Of a stretch of 64,000 bases of DNA, positions 23,902 through 38,272 are shown in pieces (the stretch's first letter is position 1; every line of letters begins with the position of its first letter). Source of the DNA: Ostrinia nubilalis (taxonomy: Eukaryota; Arthropoda; Insecta; Lepidoptera; Crambidae); NCBI RefSeq assembly GCF_963855985.1, contig NC_087104.1, forward strand, positions 6,138,001-6,202,000. Reading direction: 5' to 3'. The position numbers and the translations under genes were made by a program. A model generated the notes under the pieces. The model searched no databases, was not told the origin of the DNA, and was given only the letters and a program-made list of their open reading frames with translations.

Positions 23902-24030
23902 TGGCTAAGTTGCACCACCTGACGTGACCTAACTTTGACCGTAGCTTTGGCGATAACCGGTGTTTTTTGTATGGAGTTAGACAGACTTTTGACGCTTGTC
24001 AAAGTTGAAGTAAGATGGTGCAACCCAGCT
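23902..24030. mobile_element. MITE, GGTTGCACCA family, complete
   Basis: Ends TGGCTAAGTTGCACCACC and GGTGCAACCCAGCT. The core has GATAACCGGTGTTTTTTGTA and GGAGTTAGACAGACTTTTGA. It is in the opposite orientation to the 18536 copy. Confidence 0.75.
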
Positions 24031-24384
24031 TTTGTTCGACAATAGATTTTATGTCAGAATTGTTCATAGAGTACGTGCAGTCAGACAATACAATTGAATT
24101 ATGACGCGCTCAGACGCTATTTTCTACCTGAATAGAATCTATTAGTGTAAAAAAACTATAATTGACTCCAAAACAACTGCACTAGATAAATACAAGTAGA
24201 AAAATTATTACGTTATTTATTTACTAGGCCTTTGCAATCAGTATCCAAATTAGGAGCTAGTCAGAATCTGTAACTTAATCGATTTACGTGAAGAAAACAA
24301 TTTATATTTTTCATACTTATTAGAATTAGATTTTAAATATGTTTCTTCGCGAAAATACCACAATTAAAAATAACACCTGTAACG

Positions 24385-24475
24385 CCCCTGGGTCTGCGGG
24401 TGTCTATGGGTGACGGTAATCATTTACCAACAGGTGATCCGTTTGCTCGTTTGCCTCCTGTCACATTAAAAAAAA
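24385..24475 (+). repeat. 3' tail of a LINE/SINE family
   Basis: GACGGTAATCATTTACCAAC followed by AGGTGATCCGTTTGCTCGTT and TGCCTCCTGTCAC matches a common 3' tail in Lepidoptera. Its complement is seen within the SINE at 58301-58595. Confidence 0.5.
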
Positions 24476-25513
24476 TTAAGATAAAGTGGTATTGAATTGT
24501 TCTATAGAGCTTATTAAAAAAATTTGGATACTGATTACAAAATTAGCCATTTTCGGAGTCGGTGTCGGTGTCCTACCTTTTGGTGATTCGTTTTGGAGTT
24601 GGTTTTAATTTTTAGTGAAATTAATCTATTTCATGCCTTTAGTAGACTATAGGTACCCAGTAGACCTTGTTGTTGCCACTGAAGGTGCATAGGTACTCAG
24701 TACATTGATACCATATTTTTCATGTTAAGTGCAAATAAACTTCCCTAAATTACCAAACCATGAAACGTACTATTAAAAAGTTTCGCAGATAAAAACTAAA
24801 ATCCTCTTATAAGGTGATGAATTTTAGGAGCATGTCATGAAACCAAAATTATTAGCATAAAAGAGCTTGTTTTAAAAAAATCTTTTTATTTATGATGGGG
24901 AATTTACTGCGGCGTAGTAGCAGAGATTTTCCGTTTGTAGATCGTAATAATTTCGAAGAATAGGGATGTTTCGTGGATAAAGCAAGAAAGTAGCAAGAGT
25001 TTGAATAATACCGTCGGTGAACTTACCAAAAAAAAACTCTAAATGTATTTTTCACTTTTTTAAACTTATGAAAATTTAAAGAGATGAAGCGCACCAAAGT
25101 TCAGAAGATGAGGCACATGACGTCAAGTTATGCTTAAAAATGTGGCGATTTGTGTCGTCACGCGGAATTTCATCGCATCATTATCTTCGTAATTACTTGT
25201 TTAATTGAAAAATAAAAATATCCCGTGTCCAATATTTTTTGATAATGTAAAATTGACGGACCAAAAGTCTTTTTTAAAGAAACTAGCCTATTCCTATGGC
25301 CACATTCCAGCTCCATCATCAGACCCTGCAGTTTCCAGCTCCATGTCATCACAATATTGCATTGTCACCCGAATTACATGTATATCCGAAATTTGAACTC
25401 AATCAATTGATGAAGGATTTCTAATAAAAAGACAAATACATTTTCAGTTTATTCTTCATAAGTGATAGACAAAAGCAGAAACATTTGCTTTTTTAAGCCA
25501 TAGACCATACTAG
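24476..25513. other. AT-rich stretch, no gene seen
   Basis: No exon or element recognised. The opposed frames near 25170-25396 are mutual shadows without a known domain. Confidence 0.5.
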
Positions 25514-26899
25514 TAGTCCAGTCAATAAAGCATTATAGATGGAAAACTGTAGAACACAATTTCTGACTTCAGGACTTTATTTAGACTAGTTAGGAGATGA
25601 ACATAGCAAAAGTCCCCGCCCTTAGCCCTTGAGCCGGCGGGGAGAGGGGGGTTTAAAGGTGCCACTTTTCGGTTTTTCGCTTAATCCTCGGAAACTATGC
25701 GTCCTAGTGACATGACTACTTTGAACCAAAAAAAGCATATTCAATTTGCTACAGGTGAGATAGACAAGTTTTTCTATAAATTGTATAGTTTTCGCGGCAT
25801 CTGCTCTAGAAGGTCTGTAATATTGAAAATTTTATTTTTGTCTTACATGTTTCCATCAGGAGATAATCGACTAAATCAACATTAAGCAATCATTTTAGAC
25901 TTGCGGGAGCATGTTAAGCCTAGTTCCAGGGAGGGGACTGCACCGTGCGTATATTTAGACGAACCACTTTGAGCCACTTTTGACTCCTCATCACTCAAAA
26001 ACTACTGTGCATTAACACTTCAAATTTGGCTCATGTGTTGAGACTTGCAAGATATACATCAGTTTCAAATTTTATAAATATGCCTCAAACGGTTCTTTAG
26101 ATATTGACGTCCAAAAATCTACATGTCTGACCTATAGACCAAATTCTAACCACTTCCAGATGACCTCGAAGGTTCAAATTTGGCATTTAGAAAGGTAGTT
26201 ATGTAAATACATAGGAACAAATAAAAAACCAGTAAATTTTAACATTTCACATGTGATAGATAGATTTTAGTGCTCTAAATATCGATTTTTGAACGTCAAT
26301 ACCTAAATAACCGTTTGAGGTATATTTATGAAATTTGAAGCTGATGTATATCTTGCAAGTCTCAATACATGAGCCAAATTTGAAGTGTTAATGCACAGCA
26401 GTTTTTGAATGATGAGGAGTCAAAAGTGGCTCTAATTGGTTCGTCTAAATATACGCACGGTGCAGTCCCCTCCCTGGAACTAGGCTTAACATGCTCCCGC
26501 ATGTCTATAGTGTTTGCTCAATGTTGATTTAGTCGATTTTCTCCTGAAAGGAACATGTAAGACAACAATAAAATTTCCAATTTTACAGACCTTCTAGAGC
26601 AGATGCCGCAAAAACTGTACAAGATATATAAAAACTTGACGGTCTCACCTGTAGCAAATTGAATAAGCTTTTTTTGGTTCGTAGTAGTCATGTCACTAGG
26701 ACGCATAGTTTCCGAGGATTAAGCGAAAAACCGAAAAGTGGTACCTTTAAACCCTCCTCTCCCCGCCGGCTCAAGGGCTAAGGGCGGGGACTTTTGCTAT
26801 GTTCACCACCTAACTAGGCTAAATAAAGTCCCGAGGTCAGAAATTGTGTTCCACGGATTTCTCTCTACACCGTCGTTAAGGCATTCATTGACTGGACTA
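25514..26899. mobile_element. Fold-back element, ~620-bp arms, GTCCAGTCA ends, TA flanks
   Basis: The ends GTCCAGTCAAT... and ...ATTGACTGGAC are flanked by TA (25514-25515 and 26898-26899). The arms run inward to about 26135 and from about 26250, with roughly 115 bp between them. They match at about 85-90 percent by eye. A frame of 62 codons is repeated in both arms (25697-25885 plus, 26518-26706 minus), a duplication artefact. GCCGGCGGGGAGAGG and its mirror make a GC-rich block in each arm. The TA flanks suit the Tc1/mariner superfamily. No transposase remains. Confidence 0.8.
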
Positions 26900-28084
26900 T
26901 AGGTAGGTACTAATGCGTTCCAATAGGGATGATGACTGGGTAATGAAATCGAAATTCTATTTAGTCCGTCAGACAGATAATTAGAAAATATTAGACTCAT
27001 ATTTTTTAATTTTTTCCATAATCGAATAATTACAGTATTATATTGAGTTGAAATGTCGCGTCGTGACGTCACATTTGAGTAAAAATTCTACTCAAGCGTG
27101 GCGTATCGCGCCATTTCAACTCGATGTAGCACTGTTATTATTTAATTATGAAAGAAAATAAATAATAACTAATATTTTCTAATTATCTGTCTGGCGGACA
27201 AATAATTGAAATTTTGTCATCTAGCCTAGTTGTCGTCAGGAAGTTGGTCTAACTAATTCAGCTTGCAACTAATTCAGCTTGCAAGATTCCACCCGAACAA
27301 ACATTTATGTAATTACCTACATACATCATAAATTGCAAGCTAAATAAAAGCTTGTAATAAAGTCGGGTTTGTTCAAATTTCGAGAACGACTGAACCGACA
27401 AAAGCATTAGAAAATTTACGAAAAATAAAATAAAATTTTATCCCGTACAAAATGTTCATGGATTTTGTTATTTTTATTAAATACCTTTACGCCTGAGTTA
27501 AATGACACCGACATCAAGGTTCATCAATTTAAGTTTAAAATAATAGGCAGTAATGTATGAAGAAAGAGCTTCTATTCTGTATCTACCTATGCCCGTGTAT
27601 TTTTGATCGGTGTCAAATCGGAGTTTTTGGTGCGGGGTAGGTACGCGGGTGTTGCTCGCGGCGTGAAGGTCAAACGCCCAAGGTCATTGAGGACTCTAAT
27701 CGCCTTAAGTACTCTTAATAGCTCTTTAAGTTCCAAAATTACACGTTTTAAAACGAATCACAGTTCACAACCAATTTACACTTGAAAATGCATCATCTAC
27801 ATCGTAGTGCTAAATTTTCGACGCGTACGCATGCTCGCATTAAAGCGATCGAACGACCGTGTATAACACTCTAATGAGCGGCTAAGTGGTTTATTAAGTG
27901 CCGAACGCCGTTATTTTTATGTCAGAGTCGTAACGTGGCCGAAGGATGGTACTGTCACACGATTATGTCTTTAAGTGAAAGTTCTTTTGGATTTACTGCA
28001 GAAAGTAATCTGAAAGTATTGGATTTAGTACGTATAAAATAAAAAATGTATTTTGAAGACAATTATTATACTTTTGTAACTTGT

Positions 28085-28166
28085 AGGTGGACAGATTATC
28101 TCATAAATGAAGCAGGAAGGTTCAGAAGTGGACATCCTGTGCCTGAAATGATGATGATGATGATAA
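28085..28166 (+). mobile_element. Degenerate RTE-like LINE 3' end
   Basis: TGTAGGTGGACAGATTATCT, AAGTGGACATCCTGTGCCTG and a (GAT)n tail follow the pattern of the other tails. Strongly diverged. Confidence 0.45.
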
Positions 28167-30851
28167 ACTTGTAGACGATATCAACAAAATAAACTGTATT
28201 TAAGCCCGCAACTAATCTAAATTATCTACACTAAGAAATCAAAGTTGAAGACTTTCCTTCTCAATCAAACTCATAAGTAAGTACCTACTTATTATGTAAA
28301 GGAACCAATTTCGATATTAAACGGAAATAATTACAAGCATCTATGTTTCATACCATAAAATATAAATTACTTGTCAAACCAATTAAACCGATCTCATCAT
28401 TTCACACCACGAACTGGAAATAGAAACATCGATAAATTACAATCCAATAGTTGTTCGAGTTAAACTCATCTTGTTACATAAAATTAAACATGTTTAACTT
28501 GCCACAAAGATACAGATCTGCTGACAGTAGTGATTACTAATGTAGATTGCTATCTTCATTCGAATTAACATGTCAATAGTTGAATAGATTTACGCGGACG
28601 CCTCGGGCTTCGAGGACCAGAATGGCAGTAAAGATAAATAAATAAGATGCTACGCCATAATAATAAATAATAACATAAACAAAATGTGTCTAAACTTTAA
28701 ATAATACAGACAAATATGGTTTTACAGTGTCTGCTAAACATTGGCTCCTACTAATACTGTACAGATTGGTTTAACTGCACCTTATGGAACGTTTAGGTAT
28801 ATCAGCTCAAAACCGGCAAACATTGGGATATTAGCTCGAAGAATATAAATATCCTATAAACAAAATAAACGTGTCTTTGATTCTATCTTATGAACAAATC
28901 AAAATGTAAGAACAAATCAAAATGACATCTCTAGAAGTCATCCTTTATAGTATCTTCATAAAGTTCGTCAGCGTCACATTAACTTTAGTTAGTAACGAGA
29001 GAAAAGATTTAAGAACTCGTATGAAATGTATCTTCCACACACTTTACAGTTGTTTTCATACTCATTTCCTAGATAAACGACTAAACGCGCTGACAGGCTT
29101 ATAGGGTGGGCTGTTCCCTGGACATCGTAAAAATACGAAAATAACCATCATTTAAAACTCATCAAGAGCATGTACGAAAATTACCTACTCTTAAAAATTT
29201 TACGAGTTATAAATCAGGGGTGTTAACTATTTAGAAACGTTTACATTTTTGCTTTTCGTGGAGCGGATATTTACGGCATGGTTACAAAAATGAATATTCT
29301 GTTATACATTGTTTAGTACTCCTGCTTTCCAGATATCCGATGGTCAGAGAATTGGGCTCTGCCTCTGGAAGATTAGCTTCAATTCCGAGTGGGAACCACG
29401 ACCCATACGAGACTACTCATCAAATAAAAAACTACTTTTGTGTCCCTAATAATATTTATTGATAAGATAATTTTGGATAAATTAATTAGTGGAAAAACAA
29501 GTTACTTTTCCGATAGAGTTTATTACGAGGTAGAACTTACATAAAAATACATCACTAAAATACAATAATACGTATAACAATGCATACTTTCAAACTGCAC
29601 CATTAATTAAAGAGCAAACTTTACTAGCAATTACTATCATTTGTTTGTAAACAAAGTATTTACAACAGAGATGTGCATCTCAATTGAGAGTGCGCGGACG
29701 TTCAGCAAACACGGTTGTCATACAATTATTGCCTCGCCAGATACGAATAGCAACAATTTAACACAGCTAACAGTTAGGAATAGTGATGTGCCAATTTATG
29801 GAATCGTTAGCCGAAGTACGGTATGATACTAGAAACTTGTATGCATTAACTAATTCGATCTATTTATATTACAAATGGAAATGGAAAGAAAATGATAAGG
29901 AAAGGATCAATGGATGATGGACTTTAGAGTAATTTGTATCAAAAAGAAAAGATTACCTTCATGCTAATTGTACATTTTATGCCCACTAAACTTTTATAAC
30001 TAACTAAAAAAGAACGTTCCAAAATAGTAAAGATTTTATCGTAGTAATCGTAGTTACTTTGTTGCACAATAAAGATATTCTGTCACAGACTTCAACCTAC
30101 TGAAGCAAATAAATAGGCAGATTCTAATATAATCTTGTCTTCTTCTCTAAGTCGCAATCACCAATACTCGAGTCCGATTACTATTCACACCGCTACGGAA
30201 ACTGCAGTTAAGACTTCGCCCCAAGATACTTTAATAAATGCCATGACAGTAGTGAATTGCTCGCTCTCGGAATTACTTGTATGTACTTTATAAAGCTGTT
30301 GAAAGTTATTTTCTACGCTTGTGTTAACACGGTTAGGAACACATTAAGACATGTAGCCAGCGGCTTGGAAGCTTGCATTTCGGGTAAGAAGAAAGAATTA
30401 ACGGTACCTACGTCCCTCAATCGTGGTCACATGACTTGGACAGTCTACTGCACTCATCATTTTTTATGTAAAGTTACATAATAATATGCCGTAATGGTTG
30501 GGTCCTTCGGTTTATTTTTATTCGGTTAATCTAGAGACGCGGTAGCGTTTCAAGCCAAGTTCAAGTAACAGTTGCTGATCTGCACATACGATTCATTTCA
30601 TAAAATTCAATGCACATTTTCAAGGTTTTTTTATTAATGCTTTTAGATATCCAAAGCATTATCTTTAACCACAAGAGCATCAAGAAGGTCATCAAAGATT
30701 TAAATTCATTCATAGCTATCAACATTGAAAGCGTCTTTTTAAAACAAAACAAACTGTTATTTTGTGCATTAAATGGCTATGATAACTCCAAAAATAATTT
30801 CTTTCGATCCTTGTTTAGTTTTTTTTTTGTTTCCTAGTCGGCAAATCGATC

Positions 30852-31576
30852 AAATGTGCCGTGTAATTATTGTTTACCCTTCCTCTTCAAGGAGTCTCGA
30901 GGAGTGATGAGAATGGAGTACCGTTCGCCTTCCACATTAAAGAGCCAATTTGTGTCACTCTGCTGGTCAAAGGCCTTTCAATTCAAGTGTTTTTTTATGC
31001 ATTTAAGTTTGTTGTAGATATTTTTTGTACGACACTTGGTCTTATACAGGATGAAATAATAAAACACTTGAAAAATTGTATACTCCTGAAAAGTCTCAAA
31101 TCGGAGTTACTTTATGTACTCGGTTAAAATAAAGTTAATGAAAAATCGAAAAAAATTATAATATTTTATTAATATTAATATTATTGCCAACAAGTAGTAC
31201 AAAGCAAAAGACAGACCTCCACACTATTATGGAAGTTTAGATAGGAAGACAATTTTTTTGCGATTTGTCCTTTAATTTTGGTTAATGTTTGTTTGTTTTA
31301 TTAGTGAGTAAGTCGTCTATTAAAGGTTTTTTCATTAATTAAAATGAATGTCGCGTCCGTTCTTTCCTTAGCACAGTTCCAAGAACTATAAAAAAATTAC
31401 CTACGCAACTTTGCATTCATAAACTTATTTTCTTTTAATTTATTAAAATAAAAGCACGAAAGAAAAACCATTTCACCCGAAGTTCCATAAGCCAAGCTGG
31501 AATCTTGACCTCATTTCAAATCTGAATAGGCCGTGTAATTTTTGTTTACCCTCGCTCTCGAAGGAGTCTCGAGTAC
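30852..31576 (+). repeat. Two direct copies of a short repeat, at the ends of this span
   Basis: GCCGTGTAAT-TTGTTTACCCT, then CTC and AAGGAGTCTCGAG, occurs at about 30857-30905 and again at about 31528-31573. The DNA between the two is AT-rich and not duplicated. They are probably pieces of one dispersed repeat family. Confidence 0.45.
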
Positions 31577-33278
31577 CTCTCAGAGGTACCGTTTGCCCTC
31601 TCCTGAACTCACCGTGTACAAAAATATCGAGTGATGTCCCGTGGGCCGCGTAATTAGTAAGCTGTTTGTGTTGGTACAGTCGGCGTGAGAAGTCATAGTA
31701 GTTATAAAAAAAATATTTTGGACAATAGTAATTTATTTTATGCGTGCCCAAACAACAGCACGCAGGAAGATTTAATGAATGCTCCTGACAACGCCGCTCT
31801 TGTAGCGGATTTTTGGAATGACACTGTGTAGGTTTGTTGTCGACATGACAAAAAGAAGAGATTTTGGAGACGATCGATAGAAGTCTTTGAAAGAAAAATT
31901 AAATATCGATATGGGTTTGTTGGTAGTTACATAAGAGTTTCAATATTTTAATGGAATTACAAAGCTATGAATATTTTTAAAGACTTCTTAGTTCTACTAT
32001 TTTGACCGGCATCATAATAAGGTACCTACTTACACACTGTAAAGACGTGTTTTGTTAATTAACAAAACAGTACAGTCCAGTTTGTCTTAAACAATATGGA
32101 CATGAGAGAAAATTAAATAATAATTATTATTATAGTAGTGTTTACCTACTGTCCTCTTAAACAACCCAAATAAAAGGAATAACAGTAAAAATAATAAAAC
32201 AATTTCAAAAATAGAAATGACATTAAAAATTATTTACCTTGTCACTGTACGCTCTTTTAAACATTTTCCATGCATAAATGATAGTTATTTGCTTTGTATA
32301 TCATTAACATAATAGGATTAAAGTTTAGAAAACCAAGTAAACGAATATTTACACAGTAAGTATGTTGAGTTTCGCTAAATGTAAACAGATGTGTGCAAAT
32401 ATGTAATTGTTCGTGTTTGCGAATCTTTGTAAGCACATATTATTATGAATTATTCAAATATTTCATATTTAAAAATGCTGGGGGAAATGAAAAATCGTGG
32501 GAACCTCCCGAAGTCACGACCTGTATCTTTTTTAAATAAATGCGACCCCGTCGCAACCAACCACATGATATTAATAAAGCAAAGATAAATATATTTATTT
32601 ACATAAACATAGCAATATGAATTGGTCTTATAAATCAAGGAGTCAACATGTTTTGCCAAAATGTGAAAAAAAATCTAAAATATTTGAAATACCTGTTTAC
32701 TTCTTTATTATAACGTAAAACTAAAATAAAATAATGGGAAACTTGTTTTCAAGACTATAATAAATTGCAACAATTTATAAACCACAGAAACTCCAAGGTA
32801 TAAAAATGTAGAGTTCGCGGTTATGTTACTAAAAATACTTATAACTGCGAACTCATTCCTAGTTTTTAATATTTTAAACTATACTAAAAAAATTTAGCAT
32901 AATAATCTTGGGCTAGTTTGTGCAAAAGAATATATTCGATGTCAGTCAACGTCGACCAACAACTCCAACAAGGCATGACTTGTCCGGTATCTAGTGAACA
33001 CGAGGCTTAAGCATGAAAATGCATGGACAATGCATGTAAGTAAACTGTATGCATGCATGCATCTGACAGTGTCGTCATCAAAGTGAGATAAAACCATAAC
33101 CAAGTTCCTCGTAAACGTAAGCTATGAATTACGGCGCTAGACGTTGACGACGCATATTTATATTGTTGGGGTGATAACACTTTCCCTGAAGCTTCAATCT
33201 AACGAAAACTATTGGTATTGTTTTTTTTTTAATGATTATCAGTAATTTGTTATTGTAAAAATTACTAATACTCTCGTT

Positions 33279-33413
33279 AGCCCCTCGTACTAAGTTAAAT
33301 ACGAGTATGCTTGTGTCACGAGTGAGCTCACCACAATAGTCGATCGGCAGCGGGGACCGAACACGCGTTCTCCGGATAGTCCGACCCCTTCACCGTTGGG
33401 CTATCGTGGCTTC
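33279..33413 (-). mobile_element. tRNA-headed SINE
   Basis: On the minus strand it begins with GCCACGATAGCCCAACGGTG, resembling a tRNA 5' part and box A. It continues to GTGTTCGGTCCCCGC, a box-B-like part, and then to the body CTATTGTGGTGAGCTCACTC and GTGACACAAGCATACTCG. The body matches 10134-10232. Box B departs from consensus, so it is probably inactive. Confidence 0.7.
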
Positions 33414-33419
33414 ATTTTA

Positions 33420-36400
33420 AAATCCAGTAAGTTCTTTCTAAGGTACCTTTATTGAATGGATCTTGATACCAGCCTCACTCAAAGACTCGATCATTGATAG
33501 AGCGAGCTTTGCTGAGAAGATGCCTATTTACTTGTGCCTACAGGGTCTTGGGTAATATGTAAGAAAAATGTCCTGTGTGTACACTGTACTTACGTCCATA
33601 ATATAAAGCTTATAAAACAACCGTACCTGATTTTGTAGTTCTTAATGTCGCATCGTCTCGGTAAGGAAAATTTAATTAAATAAAACATGAAGATAGTTAT
33701 AAAATAAATAATGAAGAGTATGTGTACATAATAACAGAGAAAAAAAAGTTAAATTATCTATTTTATGTCAAGGAACTTCATGGTGTCGGAAAAACATAAA
33801 TATTACTTCAGAGGTAGCTTACTTATGGAAGAATTTCAGGAGAAGAAAAAATACTTTAAAACTTACCAAAATAACTTGTGCCATACAAAACATTTTCTCC
33901 TCTCCATGTTGTTCGCTAACAATTTATTCCTACAACCTTAACTTTATTCTGTTCATTTTATTCTAAACTAACTAAGAATCATTTTAACTATGTTAATAAT
34001 AAGTCAGTGGTTAACTTGCAAAACACTTTGATTTAAGTCACTTCACTGTTTCTCATTTTATTAAAGTGAAATATCTGTGATCTTGATTACTTTCAGAATT
34101 TCTTGCATCATCTGAAACAATAAAATATCATTAAGACAATAAAATAATAGAAACAAAAAAAACAGAAACAGTAAAAAAAATAAAAACCATACAACCTACT
34201 AAGTTACTATCATTAAAAATACAGCCAGCATACCAGATTATGTGCCATCGACTGATGATCAGATCTTTCCTATTTCAAAAATAAACTATAATACCAAAAC
34301 CATCATTATCACACCTCAAAATGCGATTTGAGTAACACAACAGAAACAACAAATTCCTATGCAAACAATGCATAAACCAAAAGCTACAAGTGCTACAACG
34401 GATATGAATTAACACAGCTAAATCTGGGATAACTCGGCTAGAAGAAATTAACGCTATGTATGAAAAGTTCTAAAAAATGGTAAACAGAGTAACACTGATT
34501 CATGGACATAATAATATGTGGTACAACCATCAGGTAAGAAATCACCTTAAATAAAACTTTGGAAGAAGTATAGCATTATGGGTAATAACGTTTATTTGCC
34601 AAAATAAAATATTACATAATAATATTAAAGTTTATGGATAGAAGGTTTAGCGGATTTTTATCTTATTGTATGTACCTGTATTGTATGTATATGGGTATCG
34701 CTTACATTTGGACACTCCTAAGTGAAGTAAGCAAGTTGAAATAACAAATCAATGCTTTAACAGTTACGTTAAAAAGCCTACTTACCTATTTCTATTAACA
34801 AGTGGTAAGTACCTATTGGAAAAATGCTTTGAATGTAGATGATTTCATCGTAATATTGTTTACTTATAGTAGGTACTTTGTAAAATATTGCGAACCTCTG
34901 GTCTAGCATGTGAAAATTAAGAACTGCCATAAAGTTCGGTGCGGATAATTTACTGTGAACGAAAATGAACAGCGTAGGCTAGACAAAGAAAAGTATGTAT
35001 TTTATTATAAACTCATTAAATTTCAGATAGGTAAGCTAAAAAGATGAGTAACAAATAGTCCATTCAACCTAAAGTTTAGCTTTCTACTCGTATGTAAACA
35101 TAGCTTCCTTTGCATATTTTTTGCAGCAAATCTTTTGATTTTTAGGCTTTGTTACATCCCTGTAACACTGACAACCTAAGGGACAAAATCTACTCTAGGT
35201 AATTTAAATTTTGTGAGTCATACGTTTCGGTATCAAAAACATCGTATATGTCATATATTCAAAGAAACATGAAAGATTTTCCCCCCCGGAAGCTATTGAT
35301 GAAGTTAAAATGAATAACGAAAGTGTTTCTGATCAGTCCTGTCATGTAACTATAATTTCGTTACACGAGCATAACCGCGGATAGAAGCTAGTTTATTCAA
35401 AAAATAAATACGACTGCCAATAAAAATACCGAATTTCTCCCCCCAGGCTCATTTCTCTCTATACAAACATTCCATACAATCAAACCTTACTGTTCTAGTT
35501 CATACAAGTTGCGTGGATTTTACAACCGACCGCTTTGTGCACTGGAAGCAATGTTTATTGTTCCGACTGATTCACAGCACCACTCGAACTGTGAACGTTA
35601 CCACTGGCCAATAAAAAAGGCAAATATTCAGTTGCTGAGATCCACTGGATCAGGGATCGGCAACATTTTAAAAACGCGTCACTTTAAAGTTATTCAATGT
35701 TAATTAAGACACGTTTCAAGTAAAGTTTAGTTTTATTTCTGACCAATAAAAATAAAATTGAACTGCGTCTTTTTTTAATTAGTTTTTCCCGTCTTTTCAT
35801 TCGCATGAATTATGTTTTGCCAAAATATTTAATGCACGCTCATTTCCCTCGTCTCATATCATAAATATCATAAAATGTGTAAATAAAACTCTGTTTTCTC
35901 TGAAACTGGATGATTCTGATGCTCAAAGAAAACACAAAAAGGTTTCCACCTGAAAGGTTGGCGACGCCCGCAACAAACTGTTACGACACGATGCAGTGTG
36001 TCAGTGTGCTGCGGATAACCTGTTATCAGTGCACTTTAAACATCGTTATCAGCGTGGGCGCAGATTAACATGCCATGAGAAAGCGGGAAAACTTTGGGGA
36101 ATAACCCTTTTTCACTTTTACGAGATTCCCGAGACTATCTAAGTAAAAGCAAGACTTAGGTAACAATAAATAATAGACCTTGATTTTTAAAATAAAGTGA
36201 AGTAAATAAAGGCAAACTGTTGTGACGCCTTAGAACTAGGATCCCCAAATGAAATAGGATAAGACACTGAAGAAGAATAAATAAAGAAAATAACTAAGGA
36301 TAAAGCATAAGTAAGACATGCAAATTCAGAAAGTTCGTCACTTTGTCATAACAAAAATAATGCCTCCGTAACAGATCTGATAGAGTCACGACGTCAGAAG

Positions 36401-36499
36401 CCTATGGTGGATCAGTTTAGTTAGTTGTTACAACGTCATGACAGAAGAAGAAGTAAAGTAATATGGTTCAATAGAAACGAAAATTAAAAAATAATACTA
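33420..36499. other. AT-rich stretch, no gene seen
   Basis: No exon or element recognised. The 64-codon frame at 35509-35703 has no known domain. A short piece at 35360-35395 ending GAAGCTAGTTTATT may be an old repeat end. Confidence 0.45.
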
Positions 36500-36630
36500 G
36501 TGGGTCTAGACAAAGTGCACTTTTTGATCGAATCGAAAATCGAATCCGTTAAAACTCCATACAAAAAAAAGGCTTTTCAACCACTTTTCGACTGGTTTGC
36601 GATTAAAATGTGCACTTTGTCTAGACCCAC
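36500..36630. mobile_element. MITE with perfect 21-bp inverted ends
   Basis: The left end begins GTGGGTCTAGACAAAGTGCA (36500-36520) and mirrors 36610-36630 exactly. The 131-bp element is non-coding; the 76-codon minus-strand frame across it is incidental. Confidence 0.8.
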
Positions 36631-37289
36631 AGGGGGTTTTAGAAATTAACTTCACGTAACGCGTAAGGCGTAGCATCACGAAACATTGTTCAAAAGTTAT
36701 AAAATTCAACTTAAAACAGAATACAAATTGAAACAAATTAATAACACGTATACAACCGCTTTACAGATCGGACCCATTAGCATAAATTGTCACACATTGC
36801 CCACAATCCAATAAACCACAATCACTATGTCATAATTCTACAATTTTATGGCCGCAACGAAAATAATGATGTCTATTGCGAAGGCATATTGTGACATTGC
36901 CAGAAATAGATTGGCACCACTTTGCGACGTAACGAAAGAAACGAAAAATATGTTGTTTACCCATCTCTAATTAATTTAGACAGAAAACTGTCTACATGTA
37001 CCCGACAACTACAGGGAAAGTTCTAAAACAATGTTGCCAGTATCTCCAGCAAAGTACAAGACCTACTTTTCGAGATAAAAGACCCAAAAATTAAGTCAGA
37101 CACACTTTAGAATCACGACACTTTGTTTACATTCGTAAAAGCTAATTTACTTACTCGTGTTCATTTCGAAATCATGCTAAAATACGGAAAGCTAGACAAA
37201 TTGTAACGAAAATAGGTAGACAAACTCAAAAATGTGAACCATTCAAAAAATAACAAAAATATTTCAACAAAGTTTATTAATATTCGACT

Positions 37290-37429
37290 TAGGGCTGATT
37301 TTTCAATCGTCAGATATCTTTTATCTGAAGAATAAACTTGTCATTTTGACATATTTCCCATACTGAAACTGTCAATGTGTCAATTTATTCTTCAGTTAAA
37401 AGTTATCTGACGATTGAAAAATCAGCCCT
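37290..37429. mobile_element. MITE, near-perfect palindrome
   Basis: AGGGCTGATTTTTCAATCGT followed by CAGAT mirrors ATCTGACGATTGAAAAATCA followed by GCCCT. Inner AAGAATAAA and TTTATTCTT also pair. About 140 bp. Confidence 0.8.
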
Positions 37430-38270
37430 TAAAAGTTATTTAAATCTCTCCTAAGTTTTGAAACAAACGCCGATCAAATCTTACCTAAAATTCAATTCTT
37501 TAAACTTCAAATGTCAATAACACTCAAATACGCGCGAAAACCAATGTCAAACCAATAGACCACAGACTGCAAACTTTAATTTTATTTTTAAAAGTCCCGA
37601 CTTTGAGTTCTAGTTCGCGACCTCCGTAGGGCCCGATCCCGCGAGCATGCGCGTTGCCGTACGCGCGTGATGCCTTTAGCAGACTGGACGTAGTACGCTT
37701 CTATAGCTTAAAAAGTAGAGTAGATGGTGTCTAGTTCCGTGATAGAAATTAGCCCTGGGATAGGCACCTACTGCCGCACAGGTTAGCACCGGTTATGGAT
37801 CAGGAATAATTCCATAAGTACTATTAATTTCCTGTACGTGCAATTGAGTTCTCATTCAAGTAACTGCTTGTAGCTACTTTATTTTTTAATTCAATGTAAT
37901 TTCATTATCGTAATTGGCTTTACAAGAAAGTTAAAAGCTCTTTTTTAATTTATCTCACCACAACTATTATTATCTCCATTTTACACGTTATTGAAACGGT
38001 AGGTATGTAAAATGAAACTGTTCATTAACTAAAATGTATATTCCTTTTAGTTTATTTCCAAAAATAGATCCATATTAAAAAGCGCTTTATTTTGTTATTA
38101 TAACAGTATCCACATGAGACCCATCATCATAAAAATTAATAGTTGTTGAATTCTCGTGCCGTTTTATATCTTGTTTCAAATTGGCAACGCTACAAAACGA
38201 TTATTTATTTGTCAAACACCTCCATGACAACATTTCGAGACAAATGGCTTCTTCAACGAAAAATTCATTG
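37430..38270. other. Mixed stretch, no gene seen
   Basis: A GC-richer patch at about 37615-37690 (CCCGATCCCGCGAGCATGCG) has no open spliced reading. Nothing else was recognised. Confidence 0.45.
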
Positions 38271-38272
38271 TA

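Larger units (their letters stand above)
26910..33278. other. Long AT-rich stretch, no gene seen
   Basis: Besides the LINE tail at 28085-28166 and a duplicated motif at 30852-30905 and 31525-31576, I see nothing supportable. The frames at 27603, 29641, 30257, 30610 and 30870 are short, lack domains and lack splice context. Confidence 0.45.
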